Below are positions 1 to 12,410 of a stretch of DNA of 64,000 bases, piece by piece (positions within the stretch are counted from its first letter, which is position 1; every line of letters starts with the position of its first letter). This DNA comes from Nansenia antarctica (Eukaryota; Chordata; Actinopteri; Argentiniformes; Microstomatidae), in assembly GCA_963989245.1 (NCBI GenBank), contig OZ022339.1, positions 42,663,934 to 42,727,933 of the forward strand, written 5' to 3'. A model generated the notes under the pieces. The model saw nothing but the letters and a program-made list of their open reading frames with translations. It was not told the DNA's origin and searched no databases. The translations under genes and the position numbers were made by a program.

Positions 1-2190
1 ATGATAGAATTTGTTTGTATCGAGTCACTGCTGCCATTTTATTATTGTGTATAGAGTCACGGCTGCTAGCCTATTACGATGTATTGCGATGCTACTGTAT
101 TATTGGGTTACTACTACTGTGTTCTATGTTTTCGAAAAGGAGAGCACTTTTTTTAAACTGTGAAACTAGAAACCATGTAGCATCATTGAATTCAGTAGAG
201 AAAACTCATTCTCAGATCCTACCATTGTTGTTCTAATTTACAGCAGACAATGCAATGTTTACAATTCTAAGGGGAACTCAATACACAACTAGATTCCACA
301 AACAATATACTGTATTCCAGAAACAAGTCTGCTTTTACAGTTAAACAGTAAAAATTTAAGGCATTTAACTTTGACTTCCATCTCTAAACAAACTCCTCTG
401 TTAACATACCTGATAAGAGTTGTCATCCTACTTCATTTACTTAACCAAACAGGTTGTTATTGAACGTTTATTTTTTTTCCTCAATGACTTACCTGGCGAA
501 ATAAAGGTAGGGCAGCAATACTGTGAATTGAGTATCTATCTCAATAGGGCTCAATTATTGCTTATGAACTATAAATAAAACTAACTAATGAATCAATGCT
601 TTATCTGTTGATCCTAAGGAGAGTGCTATTTGTCAATGCTTCGCTGGCTAAGAGCATTCCATTAGAATGACTGTGTTGGTCTACAGAGAACAGGGAACAG
701 GTAGAGGGATACATTATGACACATCAACATATTTCTCTGGTAAAGGAAAGCTGTTGAGGCCTGAGGAATGGGAATGTACGTGCATAATTCAATAATAGAA
801 TATTTCATTGGAGCCATATACATAATACAGATTGTTATTGCTATGGTGATCAACACATTGTACAGTAACTCTATGATTGAAACATCCACTTCATTCAGAC
901 CTTTGCCCGTATTAGGAGTGTTAAAGTAGTAGGAGTAATGATCTGAAGAGTTGCCTTTTAGATCATAATGAATAAGATCCTGAATCCTGAATAAGATCCT
1001 GGAACAGCAATCCTACTATGAGATGCATTGTGGATAGAGGCCCTGGTCTTGTCTGCCCCGGATTGTAGCTGATCAAATGTTAATCTGATCAGACCTTGTC
1101 TTAAAATGCATTCCATGAGTTTGTATGGTGATCGGATTTTGTTGAAAGAATATCATTGGCAATAGGTGTTTGGTTGATGGGTGGAGGGTGGGTGGATACA
1201 TTGGGGAAAATAAATAAATAGAAGGACCTTCATTCCTTATTTGTGTACCCATAAGTGTTGTACTGTGTTCTACTTCTTTCTAATAAAAATATTGTATAAA
1301 AAAAAGAAAAAACAACGAATATATATGCACTAATTTGCAGCCACGAGACCCATTCAAATACAATTAGGCAGTTGCAAGGCAATGGCGATATGTCCACACC
1401 TTTTACTGTGTGTGAGGTGAGCACACCAATCCCTTTCTCCTTTGTTAAAGACTGTACTGAACTAATATCAATATTCAATTACTCTGTACTATAACTGTTA
1501 AGACAAGGTCAATATGACACGCTGTCGTTTTAGTTAACATATGGCTACAGCCTGAACTGTTCAAAAGATCAAAAGCAATTCTCTTTTTGCACGGACAACA
1601 GAGCAGATACTGTATTTGCAAACTGCATGTTTGCTGTGAAACGGCAATGCTTCGCTTGGAGGCCTAGTGCATGTCATATGTTTGTTCAGTTTTCAGCATC
1701 TCAACACTGTTTATTCGATTCAATAGTACGATTCAATAGCACGATGATATCAAATGTATGGTTACCTTTTCCAGCTTGTCGGCGCCGAACCGTCGTTGGG
1801 AGCTGGTAACTGGCCTTCGCACTCGGGACAACTCTGATTCACAGCCATACACTGTTATGCTGTACGTCCTACAAAAAAGCTATGTCACACCCATACAGGA
1901 TAACCCCAAGGCCACCATCCTTAAAGGGGAGGGCTGGGCCGGTAACAGTACATAACCTTATGAAAACAATGTGTCTAATACTATTTGTGCAACCACATGA
2001 TGCTGCTTCAACCAAATTATTTCACGTTCACTACCCAGCTTCTACCTGCTGCAATTAAGAAAATTGTGATTATGACCCTGTTGACCAGCGGGTTTGGGGG
2101 CCGCTGCTGTGCGCTGGTAGGCAAACTGGTAGTAGTCGCTCTATGAGTAGAGGGCTGCAAGGGAATTTTCCTGGATGCACAGTGTACAGG
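1..2190. other. Non-coding stretch, nothing recognised
   Basis: AT-rich sequence with only short open frames that lack recognisable domains, splice context or codon bias. I see no RNA gene, no transposon terminus and no tandem repeat of note here. Confidence 0.5.
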
Positions 2191-2194
2191 TTTT

Positions 2195-2296
2195 TTACCC
2201 TTGCCTGCTTGCGTGTTCTGTCATCATGTGAAGTGCATTGAATCACATCTTGTGAGAAATGCGCTATACAAACAAAACTTGATTTGATTTGATAAA
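2195..2296 (+). mobile_element. LINE 3' end fragment
   Basis: The phrase GCGCTATACAAACAAAACTT followed by a short TTGAT repeat is the usual 3' terminus of fish L2/CR1-like LINEs. Only the last ~100 bp can be seen and no coding part remains. The left boundary is a guess. Confidence 0.45.
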
Positions 2297-2452
2297 AAAC
2301 TACTAGTCATATTTAAATGTATACCCTGCTAGTCCATTAGATTTGACCATTTATATGCATTCTAAATCCAAAACAACATGAATTCCTGCTGCATACTGTC
2401 ATTCTATAATGACAAATATAGACTCACCGGCCACTTCATTAGGTACATCTTG

Positions 2453-3191
2453 TTAGTACCGGGTTGGACCCCCTTTTGCCTTTAAAACTGCCTTAATTCT
2501 TCGTGGCATGGATTCACCATGGTACTGGAAACATTCTTCAGAGGTTTTGGTCCATACTGAAATTATAGCATCACGCGGTTGCCGCAGATTTGTCGGCTGC
2601 ACATCCGTGATGCGAATCTCCCGTTCCACCACATCCCAAAGGTGCTCTATTGGATTGAGATCTGGTGATTGTGGAGGCCATTTAAGTACAGTGAACTCAT
2701 TGTCATGTTCAAGAAACCAGTTTGAGATGATGTAAGGTTTGTGACATGGCATGTTATCCTGCTGGAAGGAGCCATTAGAAGATGGGTACTGTGGTCATAA
2801 AGGGATGGACATGGTCAGCAACAATACTCAGGTAGGCTGTGGCGTTCAAACGATGCTCAATTGGTACTAAGGAGCCCAAAGTGTGCCAAGAAAATATCCC
2901 CCACACCATTACACCACCACCACCACCACCAGCAGCCTGAACCATTGATACAAGGCAGGATGGATCCAAGCTTTCATCATGTTTAGGCCAAATTCTGACC
3001 CTACCATCTGAATGTCGCAGAAGAAATTGAGACTCATCAGACCAGGCAAAGTTTTTCCAATCTTCTATTATCCAATTTCGGTGGGCCCATGAAAACTGTA
3101 GCCTCAATTTCCTGTTCTTAGCTGACAGGAGTGGCACCCGGTGTGGTCTTCTGCAGCTGTAGCCTATGTGCTTAAAAAAAGATATGACCAT
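2453..3191 (-). pseudogene. Tc1-like transposase, frameshifted C-terminal two thirds
   Basis: Two overlapping minus-strand frames (3191-2775 and about 2800-2453) together give the catalytic DDE region of a Tc1-like transposase. The second aspartate lies in QQDN and the final glutamate in NPIEHLWD. The join is a single-base frameshift, and the first third is separated by an L2 insertion. It ends in KAVLKAKGGPTRY, the usual C-terminus of this teleost family, just inside the terminal repeat. Confidence 0.8.
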
Positions 3192-3196
3192 TCAGA

Positions 3197-3702
3197 GCTT
3201 CTCAGCAACTCTTGACCCAGTCACTGGTCATCTCCCGCCTTGACTACTGCAACACACTCCTGGCTGGGCTCCCTGCCGCCGCCATCAGACCTCTGCAGCT
3301 CATATAGAATGCTGCTGCCCGTCTGGTGTTCAACCTCCCCAATTTTTCTCCTGTTACCCCCCTCCTTCGCACCCTGCACTGGCTCCTGATAGCAGCTTGC
3401 ATCAGATTCAAGACCCTGGTGCTTGCCTACCAGGCATCAAAAGGGACAGCCCCTGCCTACCTGCAGGCAATGGTCTACTTCCCCCCTTGTCCTGTGTCTA
3501 TTTATTTTTTATTTTTTATAAATCATCTTTATTTCTTCTGCTATCACAACAACTGCCAATGGCCCCTGGCCTGAGCTAGATTTCTCTTCCTGCTACAACT
3601 GGTGAATTGATGATTCACTTGCTTAATCAAATCTATCGATTGTAAGTTGCTTTGGAATGAGGCGTCTGCTAAATGCCATAAATGTAAATGTAAAAGGTTT
3701 TT
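3197..3702 (+). mobile_element. L2 LINE 3' fragment nested in the Tc1-like element
   Basis: The plus strand reads as the end of the L2 reverse-transcriptase ORF (QLLTQSLVISRLDYCNTLLA-like, then LLRTLHWL, FKTLVLAYQA). It then runs into the L2 3' UTR with the tail GGCGTCTGCTAAATGCC and repeated TGTAAA. The same sequence is found at 8101-9724, 15139-16518 and 17075-18462. This copy has lost everything upstream and carries an internal deletion around 3470-3560. It interrupts the transposase frame, so it inserted after the Tc1-like element. Confidence 0.85.
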
Positions 3703-4191
3703 ACATTGTGTGTGAAGGTATGTTCTGCATAGCTTGGTTGTAATGAGGGTTGTTTGAGGTACTGTTGCCATTCTATCAGCTCGAACCAGTGTGGCTATTC
3801 TCCTCTGACCTCTGCCATCAACAAGGCATTTTCACCCAGAGAACTGCCTCTCACTGGATATTTTCTTTTTCAGACAATTCTCTGTAAACCGTAAAAATGG
3901 TTGTGCGGGAAAATCTCAGTAGATCAGCACTTTCTGAAATACTCAAACCAGCCCTTAATTGCTGCTTATGGCTATATTTGTTCAGTGTTCCCCAAGCCAA
4001 TCAACATCCAAGCAAAGCTTGAGATCTCATCTTAGTGTGTCATAAATACAACCTTACAATGCAACATTCTCAGAAAACCAATATCCTGTACTATCAATGC
4101 AATTCATCATATGATTCATGTTATTAAGAAGTCTGAGTCATTTAGAAGTCTCAGTGATGGTGTGAAAAGTAGTTCTCTATAATGGTCTAAC

Positions 4192-5655
4192 CAAGTGGTT
4201 CCCAACCGGGGGTACGCGGACCCCTAGGGGTACGTGAGGGGATTGCAGGGGGTACGTGGTAAGATTTGGGATTACAATTCATTCCCCCCTCCCATTTTTT
4301 TTTTAATACAAGTCATTTCATAAGCCTGTTGCTAAAATGGTACACTGCAACTTCAGTTCCTCCCCGGGATGACTGCAACACAAGTTGTCATCACGTCACA
4401 TTTAAATCACGTTCACCTTTGCGAGCAAATCAGCTAGATCAGACACAAACCAACCATCCAAAAAGAAGGACAGATGGCTGAAACGGCCAGCTAGTCACAG
4501 TCAAATGGCCAGCTAGTCACAGTCAAATGGCCAGCTAGTCACAGTCAAGAAAAACTTGGCAAAAAAGAAAAAAGGACCCCGCTATTATCTGGAAAAAAAG
4601 GTGCGTGGGCTGCTTGGGCGTGTGATGAAGGTGAACTTTGAAATTAAGTGGATGCACTGTATTATTCACTGGGCACTCGCCAGCAAAAGTATGAGCCCTG
4701 AGTTAAGTGCAGTTATGGATGATGCAGGCCAATGAACCACAGACTGTTTCAAACTCTTTGTCATGGCAGGGAGGTCCTGTGGTGAAAATAGTGAAAGCAC
4801 TGTCCAAACTCGACTTCAACCAGTACTTTCATGACATTGAAGCAAAGTCTGAAAAACTGGACTGGGTGAGGAACCCATTCAGAGTGAATGAAATGAGCAG
4901 TAAGCAGCCTTAATCTGATGTTCTCTGATCGTGGGTTTAAGATGGCACATGCTGACAAGTCATCGACTGATGAAAAAAAGAATTGCCACTGCTACTGGGT
5001 GAGTCAGAATATTTTTCACCCTGGTGTAAATATCTATGTATTAAAGGGGAGTGGTTCAAATGAATTTCATTAATAATCAGTTGAGTTAGAAGTTAAAACG
5101 TGCGTGGGTGGGTAGATGGTTGGGGGTGTGGTGGTGGGTGTATTGCAACTGACAAGTGTGATGATATTCTGGTTCAATTAGCTCTGTTGTCCCTGAGAGG
5201 AAATTTGTGATCATCATAATGTCAAAATGTGTTCTCTCTGTCTGTGTGTGTGTGTGTGATACGTTTTTTCCTGTCTCATCTTGTCTGTTTTCTCTCCCCA
5301 TTAGTCAAGACTCTGATCCTGAGTAGGATGACATCATTTAACCTCAGACAGAAGCCACAGAGGAGAAGGGGGGAAAAAATGATAAAGATATCAATTCAAA
5401 TTATTTATTCATTATTAGTTATTTTTCTATTTTCACAGAGTGAGAGTGTGTGGGCATGTAGGTGTACATTTTTTTTTTGTATTTGTAACACCTGCTTGAA
5501 CTGTAACAAGTGCTGCCAATAAATTATTAAATTTGCAAAGAAAAGTTTAATTGAACATTTTAGAAAATAATCAACACGCATCAGTGAGGGGATACTTCTC
5601 GGATGGTAAAACGACTCAAAGGGTACACAAGACAAAAAACCACTGGGAACCACTG
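4192..5655 (+). mobile_element. Internally deleted hAT-type element
   Basis: The left end AAGTGGTTCCCAACC and the right end GGGAACCACTG are inverted copies of a fish hAT terminus. Inside, the plus strand around 4850-4885 reads EKLDWVRNPF, a C-terminal motif of ZBED/SCAND3-like hAT transposases. The rest of the transposase is gone. The 8 bases outside each end (GGTCTAAC and AATATAAC) match at five positions, so they may be a decayed target duplication. A 22-bp unit is repeated three times at 4484-4549. Confidence 0.65.
4484..4549. repeat. 22-bp tandem repeat, three copies
   Basis: The unit GGCCAGCTAGTCACAGTCAA occurs three times in direct tandem inside the hAT-type element. Confidence 0.9.
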
Positions 5656-6053
5656 AATATAACTGACAGATTTGGTGTTACCTAGGTTTTGTGGAGCAAA
5701 TATCAACAACTTGTCACATGAACATTTCCGTTGAAGGTAGAGTGTCACAAATCATTCATTAAAGTTATAGTTTGACGCACATTACAAAAATAGTTCTCAC
5801 GTCTTATTTGGAGGTCTGATAAAGTTGTTATTAGCCGATTCTGTTTGAATGGAGGTTGCCTGATGACTCACTGTTAACATAGCCTTGAGGTGACATAAAG
5901 GTTGGTGTCATCCTGGTGCCAACACAACAGCATAACAGGTTGTGACAAGGTTTCCTCCACTTTACCCACAGAGCATTCTGATGCTGTAGTGCAGCTGTCT
6001 GGTTTTGCATAGAATTTGAGGGTGTAGCAAATAGCAAGCTAACAGAACAATCA

Positions 6054-6182
6054 GGGGGGTATTCCATCAATGTCGCTAAAGTAAAATCCAGGCATGTTTT
6101 TATAATATATTGCGAGACTTAAAAATAAGAGATAAAAAATAAGCCTGGATGTTCCTTTAGCAACGTTGATGGAATACCCCCC
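6054..6182. mobile_element. Foldback MITE, 129 bp
   Basis: The two ends are inverted repeats of about 40 bp (left begins GGGGGGTATTCCATCAATG; right is its complement), with four mismatches that I count. The core between the arms is about 50 bp and AT-rich. It encodes nothing and fits a non-autonomous DNA transposon. I cannot assign a superfamily because no clear target duplication flanks it. Confidence 0.75.
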
Positions 6183-6411
6183 GAAGTCTGAAGTAGCAAC
6201 TATCAACAGCAACAACAAAAAATCTACAGAGGATTCAGATTCACTAAATAAATTATCCAACCAGCTACTATCCAATATTTTAATTTATTCACAGCTGTCT
6301 AGAATGGTGTTTCGCAATGGAATAAGCTAGCTATCTAGCAAGCTACAATAACTATTAGAAGTAGTAATACTGTACGTTTTGCAGAAATAAAAGGTCAAAT
6401 ACCCAGCGTCA

Positions 6412-6672
6412 AACTCTGGACCTTCGGGTACAGAGCCTTCAGTGTGGCAGCTCCCACCCTCTGGAACTCTCTACCCAAGGATATCCGCGACTCTCCAACC
6501 CTGGACATATTCAAATCTGCCCTTAAAACCCACCTATTCACCATTGCATTCAACCTGTAGTAGCTGTTTCACTGTTTCTTGTTTTGTGTGTTTGTCTCTC
6601 TGGCTCTGTTCTGTTTGTCCCGTTCCCTTGTAAAGCGACCTTGGGTTTGTGAAAGGCGCTATATAAATGTAA

Positions 6673-6703
<31 letters not shown>
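6412..6703 (+). mobile_element. LINE 3' end (L2/CR1-like) with ATT tail
   Basis: A plus-strand frame from about 6420 to 6560 reads RAFSVAAPTLWNSLPKDIR and FKSALKTHLF, the standard C-terminus of fish L2-type reverse-transcriptase ORFs, ending in TAG. The 3' UTR ends in GGCGCTATATAAATGTAAG followed by (ATT)n. Everything upstream is missing. Confidence 0.8.
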
Positions 6704-7590
6704 GTGGATTAATGTAATTATTTTCGCTGAACTGCCTAATCTGTATTAGCTGACAATTTACAGAATATCACAGTAGCCGACCTCAATTGAATAACCTTCT
6801 TTAAACTAAATATGTTTGCGCATAGCCAACCCTGAACACATGAAAAAATATATTGACCTGCCCCTGTCACGCCCTCCACTTCCACCTAGTCTGGGACACT
6901 AACTCCCTCTCTCCTGTCTGTCTCTGTCTGTCTGTCTGTCTCTCTCCTGTCTGTCTCTGTCTGTCTGTTTATGTTTGTGTGGGCGTGGCCAGGCTCCTGC
7001 TGTCCTGTCTCATCATCATCTCCACCTGGTTGGATGTCACTTTGGGTCAGTGAATAAATTAGGAGATGCCAGGATGCAAAGTGAGCATGAGAGAGGGGTT
7101 GACTTGACGGACAATCAGCCTGCGGCCTCGTACCGACGACCGAATCACAGCCAGGCTGATATTCAGTATAGCAGCACTCCCTCTCGTGTGATATTGCTTA
7201 ATTGTCACACAAGGATGAGCAAAGTATTGTCAATCATTACTAATCATGAAATGTCTTTTGGAGTCAGATATAACGTAATGTTAAGTTATGTAAGTTGTGA
7301 CCACGTGTATGAGTTAAACTTTGTTCAATCATGTCCATGACTGTTAGAAATAATCATTGGGAATAAATGTATGGTTTGTCTTTGTATGTCTTATGTTTGA
7401 CCCGTCATCTATTTTCAGTGTTTTGTTTTCCTATTATATAGTATGTTAGACAATGAAAAGTTGATTGTGTGTTGACGTTTCGATGTAGGGTACAGAAATT
7501 GAGTTGTATTTGATTTGTGGGTAACATGTGTTCTCACTGCAAACAAATTGCTCCCTGGAGCGATAGCAAGCGTATAAAAGTATTTTTATA
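6704..7590. other. Non-coding stretch
   Basis: No gene found. It contains a CTGT-rich low-complexity patch near 6910-6970. Short open frames here have no recognisable content. Confidence 0.45.
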
Positions 7591-7800
7591 GCAGCGGACC
7601 ATACTCTGTTGTCGAGAACACATGTTGAAAGTAATCAAGCCTCGTTACGTAGTTCCCTCTCGTCCACATTTCAGCCAGTAAATCATACCAGCCCTTTATA
7701 AACAAGCACAAACTACAGTTGTCCATGACTTATCCAAGGCACCTGCTGTCGCTCTCAAGACCGATGGGTGGACATCTAGGCCCACCGAGTTATTTAACAG
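7590..7800 (+). pseudogene. hAT (ZBED1/4-like) transposase fragment
   Basis: The plus strand reads PYSVVENT near 7600 and, after a frame change, KPRYVVPSRPHFSQ, a stop codon (TAA near 7673), then PALYKQAQTTVVHDLS and ALKTDGWTSR up to about 7790. The order matches the middle of hAT-Ac transposases of the ZBED type, where the TDGWTSR block follows the PSR block. No terminal repeats are visible nearby, so it is an isolated decayed piece. Confidence 0.75.
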
Positions 7801-8100
7801 TAGTATATTATACAAGTACAGTACAGTTCAAACACAGTATACCACTGTTTAATAATAATGAAAAAATGATAATCTCTCTCTCTCTATATATATATATATA
7901 AACTCCTAAAAAAAAGTTCAGAAACGTTATTTCAGTTGATTATTCCTCCCCTTTATTAATACCAATTGGTATTGTATTTTGGAAAGCCTGATTAGTCACC
8001 TTTACAACAAGGTACAACTTGTAAGGATCATGCATTTGTGGAATGAGCAACACTGAATCAAAACCGTGTTTGCTACCATTGCGTTGGTAGCTAGCAGCTA

Positions 8101-9724
8101 ATACTTCTCTCCTTCCCTTCCAAAACCCTTGAACGCGCGGCATCTAAACAACTGACTGACTATCTTCGGAAGATGGATCACTTAGACCCCCACCAATCCG
8201 GCTTCAAGGCTGGGCATTCCACTGAGACTGCGCTCCTTGCTGTCACGGAAGCCCTCCACTCTGCCCAAGCTTCCTCCCTCTCCTCTGTTCTCATTCTCCT
8301 TGACCTGTCTGCTGCCTTCGACACAGTCAATCACCAGATCCTTCTGTCCATCCTCTCAGAACTGGGCATCTCTGGCACCGCACACTCCTGGTTTTCTTCC
8401 TACCTGGCGGGCCGCTCCTACCAGGTGACCTGGAGAGAATCGCTGTCTTCTTCACGAACCCTCTCCACTGGGGTACCCCAGGGTTCTGTCCTAGGGCCCC
8501 TACTTTTCTCTCTCTACACCAAGTCTCTTGGCTCGGTAATCTCTACACACGGGCTCTCCTACCACAGCTACGCAGATGACACTCAACTCTTCCTGTCCTT
8601 CCCCCGTCTGATGTACACGTGGCAACCCGTATCTCTGCATGTCTTGCTGACATTTCATGGATGGCTGACCACCATCTCAAGCTCAATCTTAAGACCGAGC
8701 TCCTCTTCATCCCCGGGAAAGCCTGCCCTCTCCAAGACTTCTCTATCACAGTGGAGAACTCTACTGTAACCCCCTCCCTGACAGCCAAAAATCTTGGAGT
8801 GATCCTGGATAACCGACTATCCTGTGCGGAGAACATTGCAGCAACGGCTCGCTCCTGCAGATTCTTCCTCTACAACATCAGAAGGATACGACCATTCCTT
8901 ACCAGAGAGGCAGCGCAACTCTTGACCCAGGCACTGGTCATCTCCCGCCTGGATTACTGCAACGTACGCCTGGCTGGTCTCCCCGCCTCCGCCATTAGAC
9001 CTCTGCAGCTCATCCAGAACGCTGCTGCACGTCTGGTATTCAACCTCCCCAAATACTCTCACGTCACCCCTCTCCTTCGCACCCTGCACTGGCTCCCGAT
9101 AGCTGCTCGGATCAGATTCAAGACCCTGGTGCTTGCATATCAGGCAGCTAAAGGGACAGCCCCTGCCTACCTGAAGGAAATGGTAACCCCCCAAACTCCA
9201 GCCCGCTCACTCCGCTCCTCCACCTCGGCTGGCCGACTGGCCCCACCACCTCTGCACAGCAGTTGTGCTGCCTGATCACGTTTCTTCACAACTCTGGCTC
9301 CCCGCTGGTGGAATGAGCTCCCCACGGCTGTCAGAACAGCGGAGTCACTACCCATCTTCCGTCGTAGACTGAAGACCCACCTCTTCAGGTTACACCTTAA
9401 CTGCTCCTCCTGAGACATCTTCTGCCCTTCAGCACTACGTCTCCTAAAGACGTCCGCTTTCCCCTCTACTGTGTCCCTAAGAACTTCTATCGCCCCCTTT
9501 GTACTCTTTCTCTGTTCCTCCAGTATTAAAAAAAAAAAAAGTTTTAGAAGAAGGTGATAGAAGAAGGTTTCTCCTTCTATCAATGGCCCCGGGCCTGAGC
9601 TAGATTACTCTTCCTGCCACGAATGGTGGACTGATGATTCACATGCTTAGCATTCAAATGTATTGATTGTAAGTCGCTTTGGAATAAGGCGTCTGCTAAA
9701 TGCCAAAAATGTAAATGTAAATGA
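8101..9724 (+). mobile_element. L2 LINE copy A, 5'-truncated
   Basis: This is a non-LTR retrotransposon of the L2 group. The plus strand reads KTLERAASKQL near 8120, then DPHQSGFKAGHSTETALL, LDLSAAFDTVNHQILLS, TGVPQGSVLGPLLFSLY and the catalytic YADDTQLF of the reverse transcriptase (8173-8600). After a frameshift it continues with the thumb and C-terminus (8619-9275), which ends early at a TGA. The endonuclease half is absent. The 3' UTR ends in GTCGCTTTGGAATAAGGCG and TGTAAA repeats. It is inactive. Confidence 0.9.
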
Positions 9725-10857
9725 TGAAGCACGCCATAATAGCGATTTTTTTTGTTATGCTTGTTGTAAAGAAAAGTTCTATGATGCATTGAAATGACAT
9801 TAAACTAAGATAATAAGATGGTTATCATAATTTTTCAAATCTTTATTAATAAGTAATTACAGAAATAGTCAATGACATTTTCCGAGAGCGAAATCTGTTG
9901 TGGTATTTAAAAATGGCGGTTAGCGGAGAACTCTATGAACATGGGATGACGATGTTGTGACGATTTCCATTGACTAATCAATGGTCTGCAGCGTCACACG
10001 TCACACACAGCCTAGCACGGATAGTACCTTTCGCTCCTAGTCAGAAAGGGTAGCTAAAACCAGCACGGGTACTTCAGCCTGGTACGGCTCGGTTGGCAGT
10101 GGAGAAAGGAAAACAAACCGGGCTCACACGGTACGGTACGGTACGGTAGTGGAAAAGCGCCATAACCCAGTAGCCTACAAAGCACGATGGCAGACGATAC
10201 ACTGAATCCAATTCAATTTAGTGATCCTAAAACTGCTGTTTGTTATATTGAGTGGGCTCTTCAACACTTGAACTTTCGTAATATGAAGGAAAAAAAATTG
10301 AAAACTCATCGTCATTTGCGCGACTTGAGAATTGCAGACATGCAGACCTTTCCACCAGACCGTGTCCCATATGCATGTCAATCAGGAGCCCAGGTATGAG
10401 CTGTGGCATTGGGACGTTTGTTTCCCCATAACCCCCTACAGTTTGGAGGGAAACCACAGGTGTGGCATCAGAACAGACTCCTTGTTCATAATATTACCTG
10501 CCAGCTCCACACCCTCACCTCAGGCAGCTACGATTCCGGTTCATAGAACCCTGTCTGTGCAGTTTAGGAGCCGAGGTAATAAGTTAGAGAATGAGTTCCT
10601 TCTAATATGGAGACTTGTCTATGAGCTACTCTATGTCTCGATCTACCAGGCATGTGAGTGAAACATGCATGTTAAGAGCATAGTTCGAAATTGAAATATT
10701 TCCCTTATTTATTTATTTTTACATTAGCTGAAAGCACTGTGCAAAGGTTAGCACATGCACATAAAAAAACACCCTCCCACCCACAAATGCAGAAACATTC
10801 AATCTTACTACCAATCTTACTACGGTACTACTACTAGCCTACTACTACTACTACTAC

Positions 10858-10889
<32 letters not shown>

Positions 10890-12356
10890 TCAATGTTCAA
10901 GTTCTCAAGTAGCCTACAACATTGGTCAAATTCTAACCTAAGCCTGCTTGTAAAAATACAATAAAGGGAAATACAAAAGTAAGTCATTACATTCTGCCAC
11001 ACTGCACTGACAGAAAGCAAACACACATCCACAAAATTGACTTTCTGTCACAAAAATCCATTTGCTTTGCCGAACGCAGTCTAAATATGATCAACACAGG
11101 CATCCCTGCTATGATAAACTTACAGGCTATTAAAACAGGCAGCGACTGTTTGGTCACCCCTGTGCAAACTGATTCAGCAGGTCATCTAGAAGAGGTGCAA
11201 TGCATGAACGTTATGTTACGTAACGCTATGTAAAATAAGTAAGCACAAAGTCAAAAGACTCAAGAGTCCCACAACAATTTTAAGTTCAGAAGTAAGGGGG
11301 GGAAAAAAGAATGACGTCTCAGAACATGCATGAGTGAATGATGTTGAAAACAAGGTGGATCAAAACAAGAATTTGAAGTAATTTATTCCAAGCCTCCAAG
11401 CCTCAGCATGAGAGCCTTATGGCAAAGCACAAGTATGTGACACGTTTCTTCCCACCCACAGCCATAACTTCAGGCACAGTGCAGAGACAAGATAACACAC
11501 TTGGCTTTCAGTCTGGCATCTACGCAGTGTGAATGTGTCAATCCAAATGGTTGTATCCTTTGGATCTGGTATTTTGCTATCTGAGTATCTTATATACAGC
11601 ATAGCCTTGTGTAGAATTTCAGCTGAAGCATTAAACATCCTACACCCGTTTGTCCTCATATGTTTTCTAGAATGAGTGGTAATACATGTCTAATTCACAG
11701 ATAACACTTCTGTTACATATCAATAAAGGTATTAGGCAACACCATGAGGATATAAGAAAATATAGAAAATGTGTATAGAAAAAAAAGAAACATCATAGTA
11801 TGGTATTGACCATGAGACAAAAGAAAATGTGTATCTCAGATGTGGATGTATACCACTTCATACGTTTTGTCAAAATAAGATCCAGTCTTTCCTCGCCAAA
11901 GTTACAAATGCAATGTTAGGATGGTGCTCTAGTCTAGACTCCAGTATTGAGTGTTTTCAGTGGCCGATACACAACTACTACCAAAGATCAGGAGTTAAGG
12001 GGTATCGAGAATAAAATTATGTATAGTACAGATTTAGGCAAACTGTATATGCTTTCTAAACTGAGCGGTCTGTGCTTATTTGACCTAAAATGAACAAAAA
12101 CAGTAGTCCATCTAAAGGATGATATCTGATATTTTCCAAGATGACAGTCACAAGTGTGATTCCACAATGGTATTGGAATAACAAAGTAGGCCAAAACAGT
12201 ATTACATTTGTCATTTTGACAGTCAAGAGGAGACTAATTCAAATTGACTCAATCCATCTGATGTGTTGTGTGGTTTTGTCCAGTAGAGTGTGTGATTATG
12301 TTATTGTATCTCTCTTTGTGTTCAAGTGTCTGTGTAGTTGTATTAACGTTGTTGTT

Positions 12357-12410
<54 letters not shown>

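Larger units (their letters stand above)
2424..3960 (-). mobile_element. Tc1-like DNA transposon, broken, with nested L2
   Basis: On the minus strand the sequence reads as a Tc1/mariner-family DDE transposase, the enzyme that cuts and pastes the element. The part at 3191-2775 carries WSDESQFLLRHSDGR and the glycine-rich GGGGGGVMVWGIFSW region. The part at about 2800-2453 carries QQDNMPCHK and SPDLNPIEHLWD with the last acidic residue. A one-base frameshift near 2780-2790 separates them. The N-terminal part reappears at about 3820-3710 (GQRRIATLVRAD), beyond an L2 tail at about 3197-3702. One terminal repeat (CACCGGCCACTTCATTAGG) starts near 2428. The opposite end stops near 3960 without a matching terminus, so it is truncated. 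The element is dead. Confidence 0.85.

Noticed and set aside
8543..9583. Minus-strand frames opposite the L2 copies (also 15359-16378 and 17295-18311)
   Set aside because: Antisense shadows of the L2 reverse-transcriptase ORF; they recur in every L2 copy with no independent domain.
10187..10399. 70-codon frame starting MADDTLNPIQF
   Set aside because: No recognisable domain, no splice context, and it overlaps equally long frames on the other strand. Not enough to call a gene.
11417..11659. 80-codon minus-strand frame as a downstream exon of the 14151-14465 gene
   Set aside because: No clear splice sites at its ends and no domain. It may simply lie in a 3' UTR.
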